From Tubulanus polymorphus (lineage: Eukaryota; Nemertea; Palaeonemertea; Tubulaniformes; Tubulanidae): a stretch of DNA of 64,000 nucleotides. The notes under the pieces were generated by a model. That model made no database searches and had not been told where the DNA came from. It saw only the letters and a list, made by a program, of their open reading frames with translations. Numbering within the stretch: the first letter of the stretch is position 1; every line of letters begins with the position of its first letter. Location of the stretch: NCBI RefSeq assembly GCF_964204645.1, contig NW_027437438.1, forward strand, positions 1 through 64,000, written 5' to 3'. Position numbers and translations under genes: made by a program. This document shows, piece after piece, positions 32,924 through 42,863 of this stretch.

Positions 32924-33370
32924 ATCAAATGATTAAACTACAGGTTTATATACAACATAAGTTACAAAATTACAAGTGCTAAATTCTAAGCTAATTACCA
33001 ACCAAGTATTTAATAACAAACTAATTATTTGAATACATTTAGGATAAAGGATGAGCCGTTTTGAAATAATTGTTGATTTAAAGAGGGTCGTTGCGCTTTA
33101 ATAAACAGGGCCTCCCTAATTTTACAGTCGAGATCAGATGAACCTTTGTCTAGAATTTTGAATTTGTTGTTACTGAATTCCTGATCACAAGTGTGACAAA
33201 TTGCGAGATGTTGTCCAATCGCAGAAGTCTTTGATCTGTGTTCCTTAATCCTGATGGCCAAATGTCGTTTAGTTTTCCCAATATAGGAAGTGTTTATATC
33301 ACATAAACAATTAAATTTATATATGACTTTAGCCTTCAGCGATTTAGGGGTAGCACATATATATTAAATT

Positions 33371-33505
33371 CATTACATAATATTAAATTCATTACATATT
33401 TATAAAACTTAGAAAAATCAATATTATTATTTAGTTCATTAAAATATTTTGAACCTGGTAAAGGACATTCTAATTCATTTAATATCAATTTTGTTTGAAA
33501 AAATG
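33371..33505 (-). pseudogene. Polinton gene fragment, upstream half of target site
   Basis: Encodes LILNELECPLPGSKYFNELN and flanking residues, part of the same gene as 29990-30168. The fragment stops at about 33505, where an inversion joint leads into plus-strand element B. A short duplicated ATTAAATTCATTACAT occurs at 33364-33400. Confidence 0.75.
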
Positions 33506-33521
33506 TTTTAATTATACAATG

Positions 33522-33703
33522 GAGCATTATTATCAGTGAGAACTGTTGGATATACAATGGTATTAAAAAAAGTATTCAAAATGGGAAGTGTTAATGTTGA
33601 TAGATTTGATATAAATGATATCTTAAAATTAACATCAGCAGTAACTTTATCTAATTTAACAATTGATTATTTAGCAAAACAGAAATATATTCCTCCTATA
33701 TAA
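33522..33703 (+). pseudogene. Very small Polinton protein, 5' end missing
   Basis: Orthologue of 23624-23845. The reading frame from LYNGALLS to the C-terminal KQKYIPPI is open, but the start is lost at the inversion joint. Confidence 0.6.
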
Positions 33704-33727
33704 ATGCGTAATTTTTTTGCTAAATAA

Positions 33728-34150
33728 ATGGCTTCTGCAATTATAACTATTATAGGATCGGCAATTGTTAACGCTTTAGCATTTACAGGTGGTGGTTATT
33801 TATTTAAACATATTGATAAAAATATTTCAATAGCAGAACAGAAAAGGCATAATTCAGCGTTAGAAAAATTAAATAAAGCAGCCGAAGAATATAGAGAAAA
33901 GAGGCAAAACTATATGGATTATATCAACAAAGAATTATATAATCAGAAAATTACACATAGAGATTTTCAATCAGTCGATGAAGCTATGAGTTTATATAAT
34001 GCAGTAACAAATAAAGAAAAATTACATTTGTTCAAACCTAAATTATCATATTATTATACCCCAAGTAGTGAACAACAGAAATATGAAATAATTTGGATTT
34101 TAGGTGTAACTGTTATTGTATTATTTGTTGCATATGAATTTACTAATTAG
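33728..34150 (+). CDS. Small membrane protein, intact orthologue of 23179-23599
   Basis: 140 residues. The N-terminal hydrophobic segment (residues about 3-28), charged helix, and C-terminal anchor (IIWILGVTVIVLFVAYEF) are all in one frame. The class I start is AATTTTTTT, six bases, then TAAATGG. Comparison with this copy shows that the A copy carries a four-base insertion. A membrane-inserted virion component is likely from topology and position only. Confidence 0.75.
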   Translation: MASAIITIIGSAIVNALAFTGGGYLFKHIDKNISIAEQKRHNSALEKLNKAAEEYREKRQNYMDYINKELYNQKITHRDFQSVDEAMSLYNAVTNKEKLHLFKPKLSYYYTPSSEQQKYEIIWILGVTVIVLFVAYEFTN

Positions 34151-34169
34151 TAATTTCTTTTCTAAATAA

Positions 34170-34604
34170 ATGGAGGATAAAGTTGATAATATTGATATTA
34201 TTCCTCATGATATAAATAAAACTAAATTAAAAATATATTTGGAAAAACAAATATTAGAATTTGAAAGTGACTTAAAGATAAAAAAGAAAATATATTTAAA
34301 ATCTAAAATTATATATTATTTTATTATTAGTGGATCGGTTACAATTAGTTCTGTAATAACATTTCTAGCATTATTCTCACCATTAACACCTTTAGCTATC
34401 TCAATTGGAGCTTTAGGTTTAAGTTCAAGTGTTTTAACCGGAATAAGTTCAAAATTGAATATTAAAAGTTATAATGAAAAAATTAAATCTAATATAAAAG
34501 AAATTATTAAATTAAAGAATACATTAGATTATATAATAAGTTTAAATGGTAATATAACAGTTGAAGAACAAGATAAATTATTAAAAGAATTAGTAAATTA
34601 TTAA
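34170..34604 (+). CDS. Small two-segment membrane protein, intact orthologue of 22770-23158
   Basis: 144 residues. An N-terminal charged helix (about 1-48) is followed by two closely spaced hydrophobic segments (about 50-95) and a lysine-rich helical tail. It starts in TAAATGG behind a T-rich tract, 20 bp after the preceding stop. No family recognised. Confidence 0.75.
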   Translation: MEDKVDNIDIIPHDINKTKLKIYLEKQILEFESDLKIKKKIYLKSKIIYYFIISGSVTISSVITFLALFSPLTPLAISIGALGLSSSVLTGISSKLNIKSYNEKIKSNIKEIIKLKNTLDYIISLNGNITVEEQDKLLKELVNY

Positions 34605-34619
34605 TTTTTTATTATGTAA

Positions 34620-35978
34620 ATGGAAGATAGTTTTCCAATAGCTTTTCAATATAATAAATCAATTAAATATAATATTCCTGCAATAGATTTTAATAAAGAT
34701 ATTTCATATAGAAATGAAGTTTTAAATTCATTAATTTATTTAGTTACTGAAACTAATAATTTTAATGCAAATATGGAAAATATATTCAATATTTACGTAA
34801 TCAATTTTAAAAATTTAAATGAGGCAAAACAAGGGTTATTAAAAACTAATATGAAGTATTGGCAGAACCAATTAAATTATGCAGTTTATTGCGCAACAAC
34901 AGGGTGTGGTATAAGTTGGAATGATCATTTGAATAAACCAAGTTTACCATTAATATTATAACTTTTTAGATTTCATACATATTTTCAAATAAAATTAATA
35001 TTAGATGAATTAGAATGCCCTTTACCAGGTTCAAAATATTTTAATGAACTAAATAATAATTTTAATTTGTCTAAGTTTTATGAAATATGTAATGAATTTA
35101 ATATTAATTCAAATAATGATTTTAGAGCAAAAATTGGTACAATGGGTGGATTAGGAATATTATATACTAAAGAATTTGGTAAAATAATAATAAATACAGA
35201 TATAAGAACACTAAATTGGAATGAATTACCAAAATATTATAATAATATACAACAACAAAACAATAATGGATGGATTAATTTGATTTTAGAAAATAGTGAA
35301 GCTGGAATACAGAGAATAAATCAATCAATTAGAACTTATTTGATTTGCATGTTAGGTGCACAAGTTGAAACAAGATCACCAATAGTTGGAAATGATAATA
35401 CTTCATTTGACCCGCAGAAACAATTTAAAGTTTTATTTGAAGATTCCATTCATAATGATAAAAACAGATCGATTCCAGAAAACATAGTCAGGTACCAAAA
35501 TTATTTAGATAAATCTCATGTAAGATTAAATTATTGTATAGGACCCAATTTATTAATCATTTCTGATGATTTAGTATAAAAGATGGGAAATATAATTGGT
35601 TATAATAATCTAATTAAAACTGCAACAATAGATAATAAGTTTGGATTAAATGATATAAATAAAAAGATTATCACTGCTCCAAAATTAATGGAAGGTGAAA
35701 AAATTAAAAAACATATTCAATCAACTGAAACTAAAACTAAGATTATCAAATTGAATAATGATTCTAAAATAAAAGATTACAATACATCAGAAAATATAAA
35801 AACTGATATTATTCAGCATGATATAATTAAAACTAATAATGATAATAAATCCTATGAAAATACTAAATTAGCTATAACTTGTATAGGAATTGTAATAGGA
35901 GGAATATTATATTTTAAATTTTGTTTTTTATTATATAAATGGATGAAGAAATTCCATTGGATGAAATGGATCCTTTAG
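34620..35978 (+). pseudogene. Unknown membrane-anchored Polinton protein, two in-frame stops
   Basis: Single frame with TAA stops near 34959 and 35577. Against element A these replace serine (TCA) and leucine (TTA) codons. The natural stop is itself mutated, so the frame runs on into the next gene's start. It otherwise parallels 21441-22753, including the GTMGGLGILYTKEFG block and C-terminal anchor. It shows the 5' part that A has lost. The class I start is at 34620. Confidence 0.75.
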
Positions 35979-37638
35979 ATGTCCCAGGTATAATTGATGA
36001 ACCACAACCTGATTTTAATGAAACTAATATTGATAATGATGATGGATCAGCATATAATAATAATTTAAATAATGATGAAGATGATTCTAGTGGGCCTATA
36101 TTATATGATTATGATGAATTTAAAGATGATACTGAAACAAGTGAAAAATTAATAGATTATTTAAGAACCCGCGATGAGATAATAATTAAAACTAGACAAG
36201 AAAGAAAAGAGTTAATTAATAGATTAGAAAGAACAGAAAACCCTGAATTGACAGAAGAATTATTATACATAAAACGTAGTGTAACAAATACAGTTATTGA
36301 AGAATTATTACCAAAAAATGTAACAGCTAACATTGAACCAGAAGATATTTCAGAACAAATTAGAAAAGATGACATACATTTCATGAATAATTTAGAATTT
36401 AAAAATGATTCATGGTATTATAATGTTGAATTAAATAACAAAACTGGATCAATTCAATTATCTTAAATGGAACAAGAAGATCTGTACCATCCTGAAATGT
36501 TAGCAAGATCTACAATTGAACGTTCAAAAGGTGGTTCAGAATTTCTCAGAATTATATGGAATGCACTCGATAGAATAAATGAAGAAGAACCAAATGTCGG
36601 TATTGATATTAACAAATATTCACCATTTAAAAATCCAAATTTAAATCCTACTTATGTTGATCCAGAAATGGAAGAGTATGGAGATCGATTGGATAAATTA
36701 AGAACTTCAACACCAGAAACATCGAGAAGAGATATTCAACAAATTGATAATGATTCAAGTCAATTACAATAAGTAAAACCTTTTGATAGCATGTTAGATA
36801 CAGTTCATTCATTTGAAGACGAGATGAATAGTGTTTTAGATACACCCGGTACGGAAACTGGAACAAATCGAATGCAACTTTCATTAGAAAAAGGATTACT
36901 TGATTTAAATGAAGAACAATTAAAAATATTTCCCGAACAAGCACGTAGAGAAATTAAAGGTATGCAAGAATCAGCTGGTGAAATTGCTAATATTAAGATG
37001 AGATTTTCTAAAATAGCCATGTTAGAAAAAAAATTAACTGATGCAAAGAATTAAAACAATTAGAATTAAATAAGGATCTTCAAGTAATTGGTGATGCTGA
37101 ATATGAATGCAGAAAGTTAGCTTTAGAAAAAGAAATTTATGATTTAAAATATAAAAAAGAATTACAGGAAAAAGAAAGAGATATATTATTGAAATCATAT
37201 GATCTTAATCATATTAAAAAATCAAAAGTTATTTTTAAAGATTTAATAATAAAACCGGATTCTAAAATATCATTAAAAGATAGAAACAAATTATTCTTTA
37301 AATCAGCAGGTATAACAATTCTTTCAATTCTAACAGCTGTAACTATGTTATTCACAACAATAGGTTTAGCCATATCAAATTCATTAAAATCTACACCTAC
37401 ACCCAATAAACCGGATAAACCCCCTAATGATAATAATTCAATACAAGATAAAGTTAAAGATGGTTTGAAGAAATTAGCAAAATATTTATGGGAACTATCT
37501 AAAAAATCTGCTGCAGCTTTACCCAGAATTATTGCATCAATTGTTGGTTATATATTGAAATCTGCAGGAAGTATTATTAACTTTGCTGCTGAACATATTA
37601 TTTTATTTTTAATTACAGTTGTAAGTGCTATTATTATT
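35939..37638 (+). pseudogene. Coiled-coil membrane protein, broken, fused to capsid fragment
   Basis: Orthologue of 19836-21425. The N-terminal half (35939-36466) is acidic and diverged. In-frame TAA stops occur near 36464 and 36770, and a frameshift near 37055. From 37189 the membrane-segment region is open (ITILSILTAVTMLFTTIGLAI). It then runs straight into capsid sequence after VVSAIII, so the two genes are joined by a deletion of roughly 0.2 kb. Confidence 0.75.
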
Positions 37639-38698
37639 GATATAAAAGTAACTGGTCATGATAATGATTATGTTGTTGATAATGATGGAAGATATTTGAT
37701 TAAAAAATTAACAATAAAGATTGGTCCAGAAACAGTTTTCTCATTAGATGATTATAATTTATTTATGCATTATAAAGATTTATGGTTAACAAAAGAAAAT
37801 AGAAATAATATGATATTTCATGGCATCCAATCAGAAACCATAATGAATTAAGATCAGGAGCTAATGACGCAATACAGTAACTCGTACCGCAGATAATTTA
37901 ATAAAAAGATTTATGGAAGCAAATATAAAATTCCATTAGACTTTGAATTGATAAATAATAATGCACCTTTATATAAATATGCTATACAAGAAGATATTAT
38001 ATTTGAATTAAAATTTGCTCCAGTAAATGAAATTGTATTATCTAGCGTTGTAAGATATGGGATATAAATTATCGAATATATGTTTAGAATATGACACAGT
38101 CACTGATGAAAATATTGCTTGCATAATTCAAACTCTATACAATCAAGGATTTTCATTATTATATGATTATATTGATTAATTTAAAACTGTAACTATTAAT
38201 GCAAGTGATGAAATAATTAATGAGAATATCAACTTCCCAAGAAGATCTATTAAAGGTATATTAATATTTTTTACCATTGCAACATATTCTAATGGTGCAA
38301 TACAGGTTGATAAGTATTATAATCCTGAAATAACAAAAGTAGAAATAACTATTGAAGGTATAGCAAATAAAATATTTTGCCAGGGAATGAGAATGATAGA
38401 TCAATGGCCAGAAATTAGAAAACATTTTATGAATGAAAAAATAAAACCATCTGAAAATTGTAATATTAATCAAATTGATTATTATACCGGCAATAAATAT
38501 GCATTATGGTTAGATTTTAGAACAACAGAGGATAACTTATTACATGGTTCTGGGAAAAAATTACAGAACACTAAAGATGGGATACAATTATTCATGACAA
38601 AGAAAAAAGGAAGTTTGAATTTCAAAATGCACATTTATATCATATCTGACGCCCAATCAAATATTGTAAATTCTCAATTGAATAGTGTTATGTATTAA
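37639..38698 (+). pseudogene. Candidate major capsid protein, N-terminus deleted
   Basis: Begins at DIKVTG, equivalent to residue about 60 of the A protein. Frameshifts occur near 37850 and 38055, and there is an in-frame TAA at 38177 in place of a glutamate codon. The C-terminus (38387-38698) is open and keeps the last strand region that the A copies shift out of frame. Confidence 0.65.
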
Positions 38699-38730
38699 AA
38701 TTTTAATTCAAATAAAAATTGTTATGATAA

Positions 38731-39201
38731 ATGGAAGGAGGAATATATGAAATACAAAGTCCAAGTGAAATGATATCAGATATATATTATATAATACCTT
38801 ATGATGAATATAGTAAGTATTTTGGAGAAAACTTTAATCAATTCAAATATAGAATAAGTAAAATAGATAATAATGTTGAACCTAAAATAGAAAATAATAT
38901 TGAAACTAAAATAGAAGATAATATTAAAACATAAATAGATAATAATATTGAATCTAAAATAGAAGATAATATTGAACCTAAAAAAGAAGATAATATTGAT
39001 ACTAAAATAGAAGATAATATTGAAACTAAAATAGAAGATGTAACAGCATCTACTTCTAACTATAAAATAGAAAAATCAAATGTTAAAGATATCATTAGAT
39101 GCACATATTGTGAAGAAGATTTTGATAATTATAATGATTATTTATTGCACATCAAAAAAGATGAACATATTTTACAATTAGTAAAAACATCTTTATATTA
39201 A
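38731..39201 (+). pseudogene. Zinc-finger protein with KIEDNIET linker repeats, one in-frame stop
   Basis: 156 codons with TAA at 38932. After MEGG and an N-terminal domain (MISDIYYIIPYDEYSKYF) come about eight variants of the octapeptide KIEDNIET (24 bp unit). A finger CTYCEEDF...LLHIKKDEH follows. It starts with a class II signal (AAATAAAAATTGTTATGATAAATGG), the same class as its A orthologue. The natural stop lies 7 bp before the next gene's first codons. Confidence 0.7.
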
Positions 39202-39205
39202 AAGA

Positions 39206-39805
39206 TAAATGCAAAGAAGACCAAAATTATTGTGCCTTCTGTAATGAATGTATAGCAAAGACTAATTGGTCAAAACATTATAAATTAATAAACAAAAGGT
39301 GGAAATGATTCAGCCCATGCAATACTGGTATTTAAATCTTGGTGTGAAAAATGTAAAGAATATGTAATATATGATAAACAATTGAATCATAAATACTCAA
39401 TTAAACATATAGGTACAGATAATGTAATAGAAAATCCATTAATTATAAATCCAAAATTTAATAAAGTGAATATATTAAATTATCGGTGGTATAGAAAAAC
39501 ATTTATAGATTATTTCTCGAATAATGATATAGTTACCATATTGAAAAAGTTAGATAACTTTAAACCAAATGTAACTCATGCAATGAACTTATTTGAACTT
39601 TAAATATGATGATTTTAGAGAATTTTTAAATAAACATCCATCTAAAACTGAAATCGAAAATTATAATCCAAAAATATTTTCGAGAGCAACATTCAATAAA
39701 TATAAACTCGGGAATCATTTAGGAACTATACCAATATCGATGAAAAGGAGTATATTGTTAGAATATAATAAGCTTAAAGAAAAATATGAAAATGAAAAAG
39801 ATTAA
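39206..39805 (+). pseudogene. Second Cys/His zinc-binding protein, several breaks
   Basis: It starts near a TAAATG (39206). The frame shifts almost at once, then an open stretch shows CAFCNECIAKTNWSKHYK, another Cys pair region (WCEKCKEYVIYDKQLNHKY), and open frames 39382-39603 and 39593-39805 that overlap with a shift. Total about 200 codons. Two Cx2C...H arrangements suggest zinc binding. No HNH motif is present. It occupies the place that the HNH gene holds in element A. Confidence 0.55.
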
Positions 39806-39827
39806 TTTCTATTTACGTATTGATATA

Positions 39828-40140
39828 CGAGTGTACGAATGGTACGAATGGTACGAACTGTACGAGTGTACGAGTGTACGAGTGTACGAGTTAATAATAT
39901 ATATATTTCACTTTTAAACATACGAATTGGAAGAATAGTACGAGTATGAATATAATATTTGTATTCTATATTAAATTTAGCATAATATATATATTTTATT
40001 AGTTAAAAATATGAATATGATAAATCTGTGGAGACATAGGGGTTATTTGAATATAAGACCCCCCTCTCGTACCCTCGTACACTCGTCCATCCGTTCCATT
40101 CGTACAACTCGTACAATTCGTACACTCGTACCATCCATAC
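39828..40140. repeat. Inverted clusters of GTACGA-type repeats between convergent genes
   Basis: 39830-39895 carries many GTACGAGT/GTACGAATG units. 40068-40140 carries the reverse complement (ACTCGTAC, CATTCGTAC). About 170 bp of AT-rich DNA separates them. This is where the plus-strand and minus-strand gene blocks of element B converge. Confidence 0.75.
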
Positions 40141-40213
40141 TATTCAAAATTCTATAATATTTCAAATTTTAAGTAATAAGGTACCTAATACATAAATGCT
40201 TAAAATACCTTAT

Positions 40214-40819
40214 TTTATAAATTTATATTCATAAGGAAATTGAAGCCTCAGAAGTAATTTTGAACCTTTATTACTTTTTGATTTATTCATATATTCATTA
40301 GTAAGTCAGTAGGTATAATTTGATTTTCTTCCAATGATTGTTGCATAGATTTTCTATCTTTATTGTAGAATAAAACTAAAAATCTAATGTTTTCTCTAAA
40401 GTCTTTAACAATTGAATTATATTTTTGATTTAAAACCAATGTTGTTATCCCCAATGTCTCCCAGAGAAAGCTAAATAGCATAACTCACTTTCTCTAACTT
40501 TTGAATCATGTAAATTAGCACAATCATCTACAATGAATAATGTATTTGATGCTTTATAAATATCAATTGCTATTTTTATACAATTATCTCAATTTTCTTT
40601 AACTGTTTTAGGATTTAATATAATAAACTTTTTTATCTTAACTATATCTCTATTATATGTTTTATTCATTTCATAAGTGGGGCAGAATAATATTATATTA
40701 TCAAAATGATTCTTATAAATAGTTTCTAACAAATCTAATATAAAATGTGTTTTACCACAGTTGGTTACTCCAGTAACTAACATATTATGCGTTTCAAATA
40801 TAAATAAATCTTTATTCAT
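40214..40819 (-). pseudogene. FtsK/HerA-type packaging ATPase, frameshifted
   Basis: Orthologue of 8241-8885. Walker A GVTNCGKT is in the intact 5' part (40819-40590), which ends at a TAA near 40589. Later frameshifts near 40450 and 40300 break the rest. The VLNQKYN segment is still readable. The natural stop follows FPYEYKFIK at about 40214, which shows that the extra tail of the A protein is new. The start lies in TAAATG. Confidence 0.85.
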
Positions 40820-40821
40820 TT

Positions 40822-42142
40822 ATTATCTTAATTTTACTAGATAAAATCCATTCGTTAAATTTGTCATCATACCCTTTATATTTCACCAGAGAATACTTTT
40901 TCCTTTAAGAGTTTTCAATACTTTTTCTATTTCATATTCTATTTCATCTGGATTTGGTACAAGTGATAGTTCTTGTTCATAGAAATAACCTAATATTTCT
41001 TCATCTTTTAAATCTTCTAATTTATAAACAAATGGTTTAGTTAATATTATTCTTTTAATTTTAAATATTTCTTCAGTAAAATTTGGAGTATAACCTTTAT
41101 AAAATCTTTTTCGATATTTAGATATTCTTTCATGTTGTCCTATTTTAAATTTTGGTTCTCCAAAATCATGTGTCACAAATGCTCCTTATAAATTATTCCA
41201 AACTATTTCTGAATTATCTTCTTTTCTAGCTTGTATAGGTTTCATACCATTACTTGAATGTTTAGAATTAACATAACCTTTCACTAAATCATCTAATATA
41301 TCAATATATTTATATGTTTCATTAGCAGTAAAATATTTCCACATTCTAGTTTTCAGTGTTTTATTAAATCTTTCTATAATAGATGCTTTTTTTATCTGAG
41401 TGCGTTGAAAAATATTCTATACTGTTTTCAGATAATAGTTTTTAAAAATGTTTATTATAAAATTCCTTACCTTCATCGAATTGTATCTTACCTGGGATAG
41501 CTTCTTTAAATATATTTTAAAAGCATTTGTAACTTCTATGCCAGTTTTATTTTTGATTGGAATACTCCATGCGTATCTACTGAATATATCTATAACATTC
41601 AGTATACAGAAATATCCTTTGTTGTATTCCTCTAAGTTCTTCATGTCAATCAAATCTGCTTGCCATTGTTGTGTATTCAAAGGTTAACCATAACCTTTCT
41701 TGTTAAATAATTTCTATCCATTATCTTATGGATTTGATATGTTGGTTGATTTTGTTACCTACGATACCAGCGATACCGAGGATACCTGTCTCACGGCCTG
41801 TGAGATCCCAGGTTACCTACGATACCAACCATACCGATGATACCCACGATACCCCTCTCATGGCCTGTGAGACCCCAGGGTACCTATGATACCAACGATA
41901 CCCGTCTCATGGCCTGTGAGATCCCAGGTTACCTACGATACCAACGATACCGATGATACCGCGGATACCCCTCTCATGGCCTGTAAGACCCCAGGGCACC
42001 TATGATACCAACAATATATGAAACCATAACCTTTCTTGTTAAATAATTTCTATCCATTTTCTTATGGATTTGATATGTTGGTTGATTTTGTAACCATAAT
42101 CTCAGTTCACTATATTTTATATTTTCTTTATCAGATTTAATT
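40822..42142 (-). pseudogene. Chromodomain integrase, disrupted by satellite DNA
   Basis: Orthologue of 8878-9969. The catalytic core is recognisable (QADLIDM at about 41660, SIPIKNKTG), with frameshifts near 41515, 41455 and 41395. The C-terminal domain (40883-41176) is open except for the chromodomain tail, which is shifted. The 5' coding part is split: 41687-41756 is followed by minisatellite, then 42016-42142 repeats the same 70 bp and continues upstream to a truncation at 42142. Confidence 0.85.
41757..42012. repeat. Minisatellite inserted in integrase
   Basis: Units of 49-67 bp built from GATACCNAC nonamers and a CTCTCATGGCCTGTGAGA core. Same family as 42864-44110. It is bracketed by a direct repeat of about 70 bp of integrase sequence (41687-41756 and 42018-42091). 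Confidence 0.9.
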
Positions 42143-42852
42143 CAACGAGAGGCCGCCAGTTGCTCCTCAATCGGTTCGACATAAGCCGGCTGGCGACGGC
42201 AACGCGACGCCTACCGACGCCTACCGACTCGTCGCAAGCCGTATCCGGCTAGTTGCCCATGTTCTACTCCGGCCTACGGTAGGCGGGCAGTTGCTTTTGA
42301 TCGCAGCCGACATAAGCTCATCTGCGATGCGACAGAACTGAGCGCAGGGGTTCCAGCCAATGAGAGACCGCATATACATAGTAAAATTATCACCGCTAGT
42401 TAGCGTCATTCGTAATTAGTCATAAACTTTCAAATTCAAGTAGTTCAAAACGTAATCCAAACCTTCAGCACGGCAGAGGACTGGACCGAAGATCTAGAAA
42501 CGAAATTGGTAGAATTATGGTGTGAGCGGCCATCTTTATAGATGTCGCCAGCACGTTGTATTCAAAACAGAATCAGAAAGATCAAAGTCTTAAAGAAATA
42601 GCTTTTCTAATAGAAATATATTTCCTAATAATTCAAATTTCACGTGACCATGTGAGCCGTTACAGTTGCTAGTAATTGCAACTGACATAAGCAGGGAAGC
42701 AACTGGGAGGATCTCATATCCCGCTAGTCGGCCTCAGTTGCTGCGAATCGGAGCGCAGTCGACAAAAGCTGGGCTGCGATCGCGGTTGCTCTCAGTTGCG
42801 TCGGTAGGAGTCGGTAGGCGTCGCGTTGCTTGTCGACATAAGCCAGCCTTAA
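42143..42852. mobile_element. Foldback MITE (about 700 bp), GC-rich ends
   Basis: The end region GCAACGCGACGCCTACCGAC (about 42199-42218) recurs inverted at about 42812-42836. Motifs GACATAAGC and CAGTTGC recur inside in both orientations. No ORF of substance. It lies between truncated integrase DNA and the second satellite block. Target-site duplication not identified. Confidence 0.55.
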
Positions 42853-42863
42853 AACTTCAGGTT

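Larger units (their letters stand above)
30168..33358 (-). mobile_element. Penelope-like retroelement with 550 bp terminal repeats
   Basis: Direct repeats 30168-30717 and 32809-33358 are offset by exactly 2,641 bp and nearly identical. The repeat includes the 3' end of the coding region, the pseudo-LTR arrangement typical of Penelope-like elements. A 10-bp duplication, ATATTAAATT, lies just outside both ends (30157-30166 and 33361-33370). The insertion lies within a Polinton gene fragment, so it postdates that fragment. Confidence 0.9.
33513..42142. mobile_element. Decayed, rearranged Polinton element B
   Basis: The left part (33513-39805) carries orthologues of element A's small protein, membrane, coiled-coil, capsid and zinc-finger genes, in A's order, on the plus strand. 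The right part (40214-42142) carries ATPase and integrase on the minus strand, so this block is inverted relative to A. The polymerase, penton and acidic-protein genes are absent. No terminal repeat was found: the left edge is an inversion joint, and the right edge is broken by satellite and MITE insertions. Divergence from A is substantial, so B is not a recent copy of A. Confidence 0.85.
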
